From positions 2,666,001 through 2,730,000 of the forward strand of contig JACONQ010000009.1 in assembly GCA_014281115.1 (NCBI GenBank): a DNA stretch of 64,000 nucleotides. Reading direction: 5' to 3'. Positions within the stretch are counted from its first letter, which is position 1. Each line of letters starts with the position of its first letter. This document shows, in pieces, positions 43,204-54,604 of the stretch. The position numbers and the translations under genes are program-made. This stretch comes from Laburnicola sp. R22_1. Lineage: Eukaryota > Ascomycota > Dothideomycetes > Pleosporales > Didymosphaeriaceae. Below the pieces are notes generated by a model. The model did not search any database. It was not told the DNA's origin and saw nothing but the letters and a program-made list of their open reading frames with translations.

Positions 43204-45430
43204 TCCCTGACTGAGGAGGAGAAGAGAAGAGAGGCCGGCAATAGAGCCGTTGAATGCAGTTTGCCTACGTTCTAGGCGATTTTACGTTCTCAGAAGATAG
43301 ACTTGAACTCGAGAAATACATCATAGGGCATTTAATTCCGCCCGCGTTATGGTCAATCTCACAATCTACTTCCGTGATAATTATCTCAATTACAGAGCAG
43401 ACACGAAGAGCCTGGTACTCGTCGCGAACTCCGGCCTAGCATGTAAAAATACGTAAGACCGATGATCCTATTCCGCATGTATCAGTCCATTGGCAGACAA
43501 ATAGGTATGCAAGTCGGAAGATCGCTGGCAATGGACGAGCTCAAATGATCGGAACCCGGCATGGCCTGCCTTGAAACACGTTGGCGCAATCCAAAGTCAA
43601 GTATACGATATCTCAATCAGATGTGTGTGTCAAGTTAAGATACCTAGGTTCTTTCTTCGGGTGTCTTCCACATATTCTATATATGTTGTCTAATGTCTAT
43701 TCCGCGAATCCAGAGAGAGGTATTGGTGCTCAGAGATGGGAGGTAGTTCTACCACCGCTGCCGGTCTCAACGATGGCGCATATCGCCCGAAAAGAATTTC
43801 GGCCCCGCCCCATACGGGTCTCTCATCAGCTGGTGATTCTGCCTCTCAATGGCGGTGCAAGAAAAAGGTATCCCCGCCGCACAGTCTCTTGCCCGTTCTT
43901 CCACCAGTCGTATCTCATGAATTACCGTCGGCTGGACGACACCAGCACAGCCTCTTTGCCTTCAAGTACGCTACAGTATCCAGTGCGTGGTGTCAGCTTC
44001 CCTCCACAGCTACTGTATTCCAATTATAGTTATCGTTCTCGTAGCGGCGCGCTTACGTAGTTGCTCGGCGTCAGGGGCTTGCGCGCGTGTTGGGGCGGGG
44101 GAGGTTCTTGGGGAGATTGGTCGGGAGCGTGACTCTGAACGGAGTGAGCGTTCTTTGGGTTTACGGTCTCTTGTTGTGGGAATTGAAGACGTTTGGTCAT
44201 CATTAATCGCGCGTTCGTGCGGAGGAGGTGCGTGGGCGGTGCGCGGGAGGAGGATCGCGGAACGTAGACGGGTCGGCTCTTTTGAGGGCGGACGTGCGAG
44301 CTATTCAAGGGTCAGCATTGAGTGCATCTCCGCCCGGGTCTATAACGCACAGGGGTTCCTATGCCATGGAGTCTCTCCGGTTACTTGATGGGAAATGGAG
44401 GTTTGTCGGTGTTGGGCACCACCAGCCAGGTCATCATCACTTGACCGTTGTCTTAGCTCACCTTCGAGAGCGCCGTAGTCGAGTCAGGGTCGGTTTGAGT
44501 GGGCGTCCATTCGTGGGACCGTCGCATCAGTACGACTTGTCCATCTCGCGGTCTTCGTTCGTATTACTGCCTTCGACAGTGTCTTGTTCTCGTAAAGTGT
44601 TGACTGGAAACTTCAAGTTGACAGTATGTATTCGCAGACCAGCGGATGTGCAGACTTTGCTTACGGCTCTCGTGCGGTTTTGAGCAGAAAGAATACGCGT
44701 ATATGCTTGTTTATGCCTGACAAGAGAGGATGGAGGGCGAATAAGGAGCTCGATGCGGCGGTGGACTTTCGTACGTTGGGTCGTTCATAATGAAGGATGT
44801 GCTACGAACCGGCACGGTGCGCAGAGTAGTGCGGACAGCGTTATGAGCTGCCTGGTCTCCAAGGGGTGCTGATTGCTATCAAATGCGTCAGTGCTATGCT
44901 TTCATGACTAGACTGAGGGCTGTTCTGCTACTTAGGTATCGCGAGGGTGCAGCGGAGAGTAAGGAGAGTTCGAATCTATTCACTGGACGACGGCAGGCTA
45001 GGCTGTAGCAATGGTGCCCCCAAATCTTTCAAATCCGCTCTTTTTCCTTCTCTTTCTACGAGGTGACTAACGTCATGGGGTGCGCACGTGCCGAAGCCAC
45101 CCTGAACACCAGGGCATAGCCGAACCCTCGCAGCCCTAGCGCACCACTACCCCACACAGCTCGACAAAATATCCGCTCGCCACTCTCCGCTTCTCCTGCC
45201 ACCATCGCTGCAGCAGCACATGCTCCAGCGCCGCCTTCTGCACGCCCTCCTACCCAGTAAGCTCCCGCCGCAGCCTGGTATTGACATTCTGGGCTAATGA
45301 AAGATCTCCGCAATAGACGCTGCAGTCATCGCTAGAGCACAACACCGGCGGCAATCCAGTCGAGGGAGTCGTTTCTCACACAAGGTATACCCAGATCACC
45401 ACAGTTCTTGAAACCGCTGTAGCTGACACT
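43204..45430. other. No supported gene
   Basis: Several overlapping ORFs of 90-160 codons occur on both strands (for example 43581-44060 and 44228-44683), but none has a recognisable motif, consistent start context or introns. The composition is moderately GC-rich, so it may contain eroded genic sequence. No repeat structure was seen by eye. Confidence 0.4.
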
Positions 45431-45699
45431 TTGAAGAACTGTGTCGGAGCCAGACTGCTCTGCAGGTCACCTGAACACCTGAACAATCCTTCCAAATCGC
45501 GCTTCGCGGTCTTTAGTCCTCTTCCCCCCGGCAACCGCAGCGCAGTAGCAGTGGTGCCCTCGTCGCAGATCAACATGGGCTTCCAAGTTTACCACCCCGC
45601 TTGCGAAGGAGGATCGACTCCTGGCCATCCTCCAGCTGCCGCCACGACTTTCGAGCTCTTCAGCTTCCTCTATTGGGACACTTTTGATTTATTTCCTTT

Positions 45700-46245
45700 C
45701 CGTCTACAGACGGCGAGGAAGCAGAGCCCTCTCGTAGATGGGGCAAAGCTTACGCAGCGATGAACCTGCCACCAGAGCCACCGGCCAAGTTTATCCCACT
45801 CCTACCCCAGGGCCTAGACTGATTCAAGAGCCTGAAAAGGCCTTTGAGGCGACGGACCACCAGCTCGCCTGCCAGTGCCCGTGGAATACGTCCTACACAT
45901 TGAGCATATGCATCTTCGGGCTCGCCACACGGTCGATCGACCTAGCGAACCAGAAAACGCGTGCATCATAACGCACCCGCAATTCACCTTTCATTCAGAA
46001 GAGGCAGATGTTGTATGGTTTCTGCATCCCGGCGATGGGGAAAGGCTTACGCCGCCATGAATCTGCCGCCGGACCCACCAGCCAAATTCATCCCACTCCC
46101 GCCACAGAACCTAGACTCATTCAAGGGCCTCAAAAGGCCTTTGAGGCGACAGTCGATGGATCCAGCAAACCAGACAACACCTGCACCCACAGTTTGCCTT
46201 TCATTCACAAGAGGCAGATGTTGTCTGGTTCCTACTAACTCGGCA
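45700..46245 (+). repeat. Decayed tandem duplication (~290-bp unit) in an unknown gene
   Basis: Two units share DNA encoding MNLPP(E/D)PPAKFIPL then (R/Q)(G/N)LD.FK.LKRPLRR. One starts at 45761, the other at 46057, 296 bp apart. A flanking segment coding FTFHSEEADVV or SFTRGRCC occurs at ~45980 and again at ~46197. Units sit in different frames with stops, so it appears to be a pseudogene locus. It is cut downstream by hAT-2. Confidence 0.6.
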
Positions 46246-46446
46246 CTTCCGAGATACACCATCTCCTCGAGATTCCGGAGTTCAACAGTGCTGAACCCAA
46301 TGTCGACGTTCAGGATATACAACAGTGCTGACCCCGATTTCGACGTTCGGGACGGCACGAATTCAGGTGGTTCCGCATTCAGGATCGCAACGTCCCACAA
46401 GCGTGTGGAAGTCCACAACATGATCTTCCGTCCCGGAACTCAGCGT

Positions 46447-49400
46447 GTTCCAACCAGCGCTGACAACGTACCGTACTACGTCCCGTAGTACGTCCCGTAG
46501 TACGTCCCGTAAGCCGTACGTACGTAACTGCCTCCTAGGCCGTACCGTAGCCGTAATTTGTATGTGGACGAGGCGTAATTACGGCTCTACGGGAGCCTTT
46601 TTGTGAGATTTTAACGCGACCTTTTGCTGTTTTAGGGGGCTATTTTTGGCTGTTTTTCGCCCTTTTTGGTGTAGTATAAGCTCGGATCGTAGGGGGACCT
46701 AGTAGGCCTTTATCGTAGCAGAATTTTCTAGTGCTCCTTAAGCAATAACTTGTTAGCTTTTGCCTACAATATGCCGCGAAATACACGGTCCCAGGCCTCG
46801 CAATCATCTTAAAGTACCCTTAATTATCGCCCTTACCATGCCGCCGCGTCACAAAGGCTCAACGCCGCCCTCGCCACCGCCGGCGACGGCGGGTACATGT
46901 TGTCGGAGTCGTCCGCGTCGCGTGAGAGTCCTCCGGGTAGTACAGAATGGTCGCACGTCTGGCAGCCAGATTGTTGTATAGGAGAGGCCTTTGACGTCAA
47001 TTGGCACCGCCTTTGGCACAACAATCGCCATCTAGTCGCTGACAGAGTTGGGTACAGAGTCCGCTATAAATCGCAGCTCAAGGGCAAGCGCGCGCCCGCA
47101 TCTATATGGCGATATGGAGCTGAGTTAGAGTACCTGGAGGACGACATGGTCAGTAAGACGATCTTCTGGCTGTGTAAGGACTGTCACCTTGCGCAGAGAC
47201 AAGCCAATTGCTAGCGCGTTGACGGTACAGCGCACGTCAAAGGCCACCTTAGAAAGGCCCACAGAGTCGACCCAGACACCGGATTGTTACCTGTCGTAGA
47301 GGCTGTAAAGCCTACAAATCCATGGGATAAAGCTGCCGGCGCGCAGTCAATGGTGTCGCATACGCCATGGCAAGAAGAGGAGCTCTAGAGTGCCTTTGTT
47401 GACTGGGTAATCGCTAAGGATTTGAGCTTTTTGATAGCGACGTTGGCGGCCACGCGGGGCCTTCTGACATGGAATCGAACTGACCTTTTGCGCGCCCTGC
47501 CAGCCAGCCACGTTACGCTGTCGAAATACGTACAATCAAGCCTGTCAGATTGAAAGGAGGAGGTTACAGAGCTTTTGCGCTCGTCGCTGAGTAAAATAAG
47601 TGTGAGTTGCGATCTGTGGACGTCACCAAACAATATAAGCTTTCTCGGAGTTGTCGCCCACTTTATTGGTAAGATAGTTGTTCCGCTCCAGTACCGGTAC
47701 CCTTATCAATAAGGGACTTGGTGGATTTTTGATATTGACTTTTTGTGATTTAGATGCTCAACACCAACAACGCGACCTACTTATTGCCTTCCGCAACGTT
47801 TTCGGCGACCATACGGCAGCTGCGCAAGCTCAAGTCATTGTCCAGGTTGTCCGCGAGTACGATTTTGAGCAAAAACTCTATTGTTTTGTAGGCGATAACG
47901 CGAGCAATAACAACACAAAGTTTATTGAGCAAATCAACTTATTAACTAGCCTTAACGTTGGAAGTCAACACCATATACGCAGGGCATATAATTAACCTGA
48001 TTGTTAAGGCACTTATATACAGCACTGGAGTAAGCAAATTTAAGGCAGAGCTTGCCCGTGCCTCTCCCCAGGAGCAATATCAATTATACCGAAGGCATGG
48101 GGTTGTTGGCAAGCTACACAACTTTGTGAACGCTGTATGCGCATCCCATAAACGCCGCGAGCTTTTCCGCACAACCCAGCAACAATTAAGCGACGAGGAC
48201 CCTATATGGACCTTCGGCACACTCAATTTAGTACAGGACAGCGGTATTAGATGGCACAGCGTTTACCTCATGTTGCTGCGTTGCCAGGAGCTTAAGGACC
48301 CAATTCGCAAGTTCATACGACACGCGCGCGACGCTGCCGACCTCCCAGAGGTCCCTGACAACGACGACGATTATATATACGACCCAATAACTGACGCGCT
48401 GTCTGACGACGACTGGGAGGAAGTCCACACGATAATACAGGTGCTACAGGAGTTCTATGAGCTCTGTAAGGCCCTGGAGGGCGCGGCCAGCGTCAGCGGA
48501 TTTGGGTCGCTCTGGCAGACAATTGTCAACTTACAGCAACTTTACGAGTCGCTGACCGAGCGCGTACAGCTAATTGAGGGCTTTACGGACTCCGCGTACG
48601 TCCAACAAGGCGTCGCGCTCGTGCTAGAAAAGCTTATAACGTACTTCAACAAAATTGTGATGGATCCAGAGCCATCTCTGTACTGTGTGGCCACCGCATT
48701 ACACCCACAGCTGCGTATCGCATGGTTCAAAGATCACTGGAAAAAGCACCCCGCATGGCACAAAAAGGCTGAGATGTCGCTGCGCGAGGTATTTCAAAGC
48801 TACGTCAACACCAAAAACGACGCTGAGGACCACCTAGAGTCACCTCCGTCGTCGCGCAAGGTCCCCGGGGCGTACAAAGGCGACGTAAGGAGGGCGCAGA
48901 CGATGAGCGTGGATCCCATGCTCCTCACCGGCGGCAGGGCACATAAACGCTATAAACGCATGTCGCAACTTGACAAGTACTTGGACGACTTGCAAAAGGA
49001 CCTCAACAGCGACAACAACGCGTCAAAACAGCTTATGGACGACCCACACCGTTGGTGGGTTGCAATAGGTCAAAAACGGTACCCAATCGTATACAAGATG
49101 GCCATGGATCACCTCTCAGTGCCCTGTACGTCGTGCGACTGTGAGAGGTGTTTTAGCTCTGGAAAACGTACAGTCACGTGCGATCGCAATTCTCTTAGTG
49201 GGTGTACTATTGAGGCCTTACAATTACAAAAGAATTGGCTGCGTCAAAAAGTTGTCAAAAGTAACCTTTTTGACCTTGTAAAGTTGATCTCCCAAAGACA
49301 ACTTTTTAACAACCTCAACACCAGAAAACGATCACCAATTACCCAATTAGGAAGGATCTTGGCATTTACGGCCCGTAAACACCTTTTTGGACCGTACTAC

Positions 49401-49527
49401 GGTTACGGGCCGTAATCTAGCATCTCCAGCGGCTCCCGTACGTACGTAGCGCCCATACAAGCCGTAGCGTAGAGCAATGAGGATCAACCGTACCGTACTA
49501 CGTTACGTTGTCAGCGCTGGTTCCAAC
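46447..49527 (+). mobile_element. hAT-2 DNA transposon, complete ends (with 8-bp TSD)
   Basis: The element is 46455-49519 (3065 bp). Its ends are CAGCGCTGACAACGTA and inverted partner, with only a few mismatches over ~30 bp. The perfect 8-bp target duplication GTTCCAAC lies at 46447-46454 and 49520-49527, the hallmark of hAT insertion. Both subterminal regions are packed with CGTA, GTAC and CCGTA motifs (46470-46560 and 49380-49510), probably transposase-binding sites. Confidence 0.95.
46838..49415 (+). pseudogene. hAT-2 transposase, intron-containing, frameshifted
   Basis: The first part (46897 to ~47668) carries a BED-type finger: FWLCKDCH near 47146 and HLRKAH near 47247. It has stops at 47212 (TAG), 47386 (TAG) and ~47551 (TGA). 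An 85-nt intron 47669-47753 (GTAAGA...TTTAG) joins in phase to 47754 (AQHQQRDLLIAFRNVFGDH). YCFVGDNASNN is the conserved catalytic Asp region. A 1-nt frameshift near 47978 leads into the 485-codon frame 47958-49415, with GHIINLIVKA, WHSVYLML and the C-terminal dimerisation motif (VPCTSCDCERCFSSGKRTVT, ~49120). Domain order and the 8-bp TSD agree on hAT. The start codon is uncertain. Confidence 0.87.
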
Positions 49528-49588
49528 GCCCTGCCCGGGCGAGGAGAAGGCACCAAACGTCTTTTCCAGGATGTACCATGCCGCCGGT

Positions 49589-49820
49589 CGTGCCGTTCGC
49601 GCATGCGCCTTGCGCATGTCGAGGTAATGCCTATCATTATCAATCTCTTTGCTTTTCTGCGAAGCCTGATATAGTTCGTTGTTGCCCACCATGGGCGCGC
49701 CGGCCGTGCGGCTCGGGCATGCGCCTTGCGCATGAAAAGGTAACGCCCTATATCATTATCAACCTCTTTGCTTTTCTGCAAAGCCTGATATAGATCGTTG
49801 CCCACCATGGGCGCGGATCG
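49589..49820 (+). repeat. 116-bp tandem duplication carrying an intron-like segment
   Basis: GCATGCGCCTTGCGCATG recurs 116 bp apart (49601 and 49717). It is followed in both copies by GGTAA..CC, ATCATTATCAA, CTCTTTGCTTTTCTGC and AAGCCTGATATAG, and then by CCCACCATGGGCGCG. Each GGTAAY...ATATAG block looks like a ~50-nt intron, so an exon-intron pair seems to have been duplicated. Immediately left is the hAT-2 right end. Confidence 0.75.
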
Positions 49821-50264
49821 CATTGCCTACACTTGCGGCCACCCTTTGCCAAGCCCCCAGTCATTTTCATCAACTGACGACTACACCCAACTCGGGTTCA
49901 ATCAGGAACTCGTGTCAGTATCCTGCCCGCTAAGATCCGTATCATGATCTTTGAAGAACTCCTGACTGCCAAGGAGACAGTCTATCGAGGCATACGAAAC
50001 TTCGGTCTATTAGACCCAGAGCACTTTCCAGAGGTTTCTATACCGTGGCAGATATTGCTTACCTGCCGCCTGTACTATCAGGAAGCACTCATGCGTGCCT
50101 TTTTCGAACTACAGCAATTCAATACTGGTATCAAACCATGTTACGACATTAATTCCAATCGCGACCACTCTCGTGGTCGGCAGATCCGCTGCACGTCGCG
50201 TGGAGAAAAACTCGAGTATCTCCGGATCTCTTTTATGCCTCACATATGTCGCCAGTGGTGTTAA
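49808..50264 (+). pseudogene. Degenerate hypothetical gene fragment, F-box-like
   Basis: ATG 49808 opens MGADRIAYTCGHPLPSPQSF and runs to a stop near 49942. A second frame overlapping it reads ILPAKIRIMIFEELLTAKE (ATG at 49944) and continues to 50264. The (L)LPxxIRxxIxEELL pattern, followed later by a LLTCRLYYQEAL segment, is common in fungal F-box-like/DUF7730-type proteins. The frame change and the hairpin at its end argue that it is decayed. Confidence 0.4.
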
Positions 50265-50286
50265 ACACTGGCGACATATGTGAGGC
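50237..50286. repeat. Perfect 21-bp inverted repeat with 8-nt loop
   Basis: The left arm 50237-50257 (GCCTCACATATGTCGCCAGT G) is exactly reverse-complementary to 50266-50286. The loop is GTGTTAAA. The arms also end the reading frame before it (TAA at 50262). No T-run follows. Confidence 0.9.
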
Positions 50287-50293
50287 CTTCTAG

Positions 50294-50557
50294 AAGCCCG
50301 GAAAAGCCTTTTACAAAGCTAAAATCCAGACCATCCTTGGATCTGCGTCTGCGCCAAAGTACGACATCCGTTTCCTCGACTACAATGACCAACCACAACG
50401 AAAGCCGACACATGTACGCCGCCTGTTCCGCCGCGGTGATATACTGGAGCAAGCGCTTCATAGGAAGCAGATACCAAAGATCCAGACCGGACGCGCGCAA
50501 AGTGCCGGCTACAGTACGTTCCTCTTCTCTGCGTCGTCACAGGTACTCGTAAGCTAA
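50294..50557 (+). pseudogene. Open coding-like segment of unknown family
   Basis: An 87-codon stop-free segment after TAG at 50291, with plausible protein composition (KAKIQTILGSASAPKYDIR, then THVRRLFRRGDILEQALHRK). No ATG is at its start. It probably continues the locus before the hairpin. Function unknown. Confidence 0.3.
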
Positions 50558-50636
50558 TAATTCATCGTAGTTTAAAGCTGGGTTTAGTCCATAGTCAATT
50601 GTGGGAACCCCGGGCTTCCACCAAGCATGAGAAAGC

Positions 50637-50771
50637 ATGAGCGGCTTTTTCAAAAAGCATGCTGGGGAGCTTCCTCCAAGAATGAACGGCTTTCTGAAAA
50701 AGCAAGCCGGGAAGCCCCCCTGCAAGATGGGTGGCTTCTTTAAGAAGCAAGCCGAGAAGCTTTCTTTCGGG
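50637..50771 (+). repeat. Three in-frame 45-bp repeats (15-residue unit)
   Basis: Units 50637-50681, 50682-50726 and 50727-50771 encode M-S/N/G-GF(F/L)KK(H/Q)A(G/E)(E/K)..., followed by variable residues. They lie in an ORF 50637-50837 with ATG at the first unit, and a partial degenerate copy precedes them near 50605. The minus-strand translation is also open, so the coding strand is uncertain. No family is known to me. Confidence 0.75.
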
Positions 50772-50837
50772 GGGAGAGAGGAAACAACTTCATGGTTAAA
50801 GGTTATTGGCATACTTGCAGTGGAGACTTGCAGGTGA

Positions 50838-52449
50838 CTGCTTGAAAGCGTCTTGTGTCACTATAGCAATGGAATATCCATAGTTTTCACATTTACATTA
50901 TATCCCAAGCGAAGAATACGAGCATAACTTCTTGAATTATAGTGTGGCATATCTTCAGCAGAGTTCGGGCCTGGCTAGAATCTCACGTAGAGCGGCACTC
51001 CAGACACGTACCTCGGAAAGATTTGCTTGGTCGTCGACGCAATTTCGCCGCGGCGTGTTGATTTATCTTACTTTGTAGGAGATGTGTTATGTTCTAGTCC
51101 CTGCAGCACGACTAAGACATGTTTGGTGATTGTTTCGAAGACTGTTTGCCTAGTAAGAGAAACATAGTAGGTTTATATGGCGAACTGTTAGAGTGGCTAG
51201 TAATATGGAAACGACGCTCCACGGGCTCTGGAAAACCCTAATGTAGGTTTCGAACGTGTCTTATGGAGTTTGTCTTCTGTATGTTGCCCGTCCTCTTTGT
51301 TAATCCCCACATGGTTTAGTATTAAATTCCACGAGAGAGAAAGAGAGGAAGTGGTCTGTATACATGTGGCATGGATGCTCGTGTAACAGGTGCTGGACTT
51401 GGACTTGGCTTGCAGCTTATGGACACAAAATTCTTGGGAGAAGAGACTGTATAATTCTGGTTCTGCATTTGGATAATTTGAAAGTGGTGATACATCTACT
51501 ACTTGGAGTATAGGAGCGGAAAAATAATAGGTTCGATAAACGGATATCTACACTCTTGCAGGATATGTCATATAGATATTATAGACGGAATGAATAGTAA
51601 GATTAGTAAGTATGAAGTTTTGAGTTCTAGATAATAGCTTAGTTCTGCAGTCGGGTTTTGCAAGGGGAATAGAATATCCCGATCCCTACTGCCGCGTTGC
51701 TTGTATGCCCGTATCGCTCGTTCTTTATATCGTAAGACACAGCTTCTTGCAACTCTTTATCGAAGTTGTCAAGTAAACTTCTTGCCTCTATTGTAAAGGG
51801 CTGGGTTAGGATTTTGCGAAAGAAGTATCTCCGTATTTAATTCTGTGTCTCGCTGGGAAGGCTATGGTAGCGCAAAGTGGACTGATGAAATGGAGGCAGC
51901 TTTTCGTCGACGGGTTTGATTGAGTGCCTCTGAAACACCATGGTAGTTGTATTTGAGACTCTCTATGCAAGACTATTAGTCTCTTAATTGTCTTTACTCC
52001 TGCGTGGACAAGTATTCATTACAAGTTACTATTAATATGTACCTCTGCAGCGTGAGCAGGATGCCATATCTCCTTCACACCGAAAGTTTAAAAGGCGGCA
52101 CAATACCTAGCTTTGCCGTCTTTACGCCGAAACTCCTCAGTTTTGCAAATGGGGTCATTTATCTACGCCATTAGCACAATAAGATTACTTTGGTGAGCGA
52201 GTTGCCTGGCCGACCTTTCTCCCTTCACCGTTTGCCTTGGCGCGCTTTCGAAAGGTACCAAACCTACTTTCCGCCCGTGAGTGAAATTTTCTCTCCAGGC
52301 CACGAACTACCGACTACTCTCCAAACTGCTCGTACAACGATCTCCACACAAGAAACACCACCGACAGCACCGGCATCACCAGCACCACCAGCCAACTTCC
52401 TCACCACCACCGCCAAAACCACCACACCACCACCACCACCGTCGCCATC
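50838..52449. other. AT-rich intergenic region, then 5' leader
   Basis: 50838-52190 is AT-rich without a supported ORF or transposon signature. From 52190 the sequence becomes C/A-rich with CACCAC repeats (52360-52440), like a fungal 5' leader for the gene at 52450. Confidence 0.5.
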
Positions 52450-53032
52450 ATGTCGCTCGCAGCAAGCGACCACGAGGCGTGGAAGGCGGCCTTCCCGCCC
52501 CAGATGCGCTCTCGCGCTCTGGTGAAGGACGCCAGGGAGGCTCTGGAGAGGGCGTGTGGCTCGCCTACGCCCCACTCGACGTCCGCAGCAAGGCGGATGG
52601 TCTCTGCGCAAGTGCTCGCTACGGCGGCACCGAGAACAAGAACGTGGTGCGCGGGCTCCTCCAGGCGGGCTGGAAGGCCGCAGCAATGGCCCTCGACACT
52701 GGGTCCGGCACGTCGCGGTATCTCACCGCGATTGAGCGCCGCATCGTCGTGGACTTTTGGGACCGCGGCGACGACGCTTTCGGCGGGTACGACGTCGAGG
52801 AGACGCAGCCTGGACTGGCGCAGTCCCTCCTCATGATCACGGGCAACCGTAAGTTGTTTTCAATGTCCCTTGCTCTACAAAGAGTGTTTACTGACTGTTG
52901 ACTGTAGTCCGCGGCTGGCTCGAGCACTTCCCGCAGCAGGGACTCTTCGAGGCCCAAAACCCCGGCTTCATGAAGAAGGTGCGGGAGCGCAATGTGCAGA
53001 AGAAGATGAAGGTGACGAAGATCCTGAACTAG
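52450..53032 (+). CDS. Hypothetical protein with apparent frameshift
   Basis: ATG 52450 in good context (CCATCATGTCG) opens MSLAASDHEAWKAAFPPQMR. Coding-like sequence then shifts frame around 52530-52560 into WLAYAPLDVRSKADGLCASA. That frame continues to 52848, an intron 52849-52907 (GTAAGT...CTGTAG, 59 nt) removes the spacer, and LRGWLEHFPQQG..KVTKILN ends at 53032. No domain is recognised. The shift could be a sequencing indel, a real mutation or an unseen intron; the 30-nt GTGAAG...GAG candidate is too short. Highly hydrophilic, no signal peptide. Confidence 0.5.
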
Positions 53033-53947
53033 GTTCCGGAAGGAGGCGGAGGCGAGGTCGGCGCTGTGGCTCGCGGTGTGGAAGGGGTTCTTGGGTTGCG
53101 CCAGCTTTCTTCGTGCAAATAGCTAAGGATACCCAAAATGCTATGATTTCGTGAGACTTCAAGCTCATGTTTCATTCTGCTGCCGTGATATATGAAATAT
53201 TTGTTTCTGGTGTGGTTTGCATCTTCAGAAGCGAGCGAATGTTTAGCGCGCTGGTTACCTCACTGCAACTGATCGACGATTTGGAATATGACATCAGGAT
53301 GAATACATATATTAAGATGAGACTTTTGGAGGGACATTGTGCGTGTTTTCTATCGTGGTGGTGTTGACCTCATGTACCGGCATGTAAAATTTCAAACCTC
53401 CAGCTCCCAAAAGTAGCTCGCATTAGGACACTTCAGGTATTTATGAACATTTGCATGCCTTAAAGGTACATGGCAGATAAACAAGCTTCTAAATGGAAGA
53501 GAGGTTGGTTTTGACTCGGGTTGAAGGTGCCCTGCCCCACTTCCGACCTCCCAGCTTCACCATGACGTTCGACCCAAGGCTCCAGCCCCGGCCGCTCTAT
53601 AATCACGTGCACTGAAGTAAACACCGTGAGCACCGGCCTGGCCTGGTCCCGCCGGAGCATAGTTTCTCCTAGCGCCGTCCAGCCCAGTATATAAACCCTC
53701 CCTCCCTCTGCACCTCTTCTCTCTTCGTCGCCCCCATTTTTTTGGGAGTGCAGACGCTAATTTGTGTTCCTTTTCTAGGTACACGGACAGGAGTGTCGTC
53801 AGTATTACACTACCGCTTTCGATGCTCCTGCAATTTTTTTTTCATTGACTGTCATAGCTATATGCTATGCTGTTGAAGAAGAACCTATTCTGTTATTGTT
53901 TCTTTATGTGATACTATGTTCCGCTGTGTGCTACACCGTCTGCGTAT
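53033..53947. other. Intergenic; TATA-like promoter candidate
   Basis: Contains 3' flanking sequence and, at 53688-53697, GTATATAAAC followed by a CT-rich tract (53697-53735), like a fungal core promoter on the plus strand. No convincing downstream start was found. Confidence 0.35.
53688..53697 (+). promoter_or_regulatory. TATA-like element with CT-rich downstream tract
   Basis: GTATATAAAC followed by CCTCCCTCCCTCTGC and a CTCTTCTCTCTTC run, typical of strong fungal promoters. The driven gene is unclear. Confidence 0.3.
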
Positions 53948-54604
53948 GTGCATGAGACCTTACTTGCCTTGAAGCTCTGCGTACTGTCTGTGATGATGCC
54001 TTGTGAGACCTTAAGTGCTGGCATGTCTCTAGTCGCTCCTACTGTGAGATCCTCTCGTTGGACGTCTTCACGTCGAGGTTGTGCGGTCTATGTGGTCGTT
54101 GAAGTACGGACTTGTTTTGGATGGTGGGGTGCGAGTCGCACGTCGCCGAAGCAAGCCAGAAGCGCAGCGTCTTCGGCCGTGAGGACAGGCACGACCATAT
54201 GGATGATGAGGCATTTGGTACCTCGATTGAGAGTATACGAGAGCTCACGAGAATGCCGCACAGTCTTCAATGTAGGATGGCTGGCAGCGACCGGTGGTGC
54301 TGGCTGCGTCGCGACATCTGGCACCCCGCCGGCCGTGCTGAGGCTTTGGCACTTAGGCATGTCGAAGGACTCGCCGGGCAGCAGGATGCCATATCGTGCG
54401 CTCGTATTTCCATCGAAAGCTACCTCCTCACGCGTTACGACAGGTCGTAATCGCGAGGGCATGTATGGTTGGCGTCGCCGAAGCTGCGGGGCGGCCACAA
54501 CAACAGGTCTGCACGACTTGAGGCTGCAGAGCGTTGCATTTCACGCGAATGAGCTCGATAGAAAGTTCTACATGTACTGCGAGGGCCTGGAATGCATGCG
54601 GTAG
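53948..54604. other. Ambiguous ORF pair, possible small gene
   Basis: Plus strand is open 53948-54604 (218 codons). Minus strand is open 54498-54088 (136 codons, with REEVAFDGNTSARYGILLPG and TLKTVRHSRELSYTLNRG). Neither has a known domain. The minus-strand composition looks slightly more protein-like. It could be either or none. Confidence 0.25.

Noticed and set aside
44030..45313. Possible gene on either strand (44030-44308 minus, 44228-44683 plus, 45056-45313 minus)
   Set aside because: Translations are low complexity with no motif, and no pair of splice sites gave a coherent product.
50237..50286. Rho-independent-style terminator
   Set aside because: A bacterial-type terminator is not expected in a fungal nuclear genome and no T-run follows.
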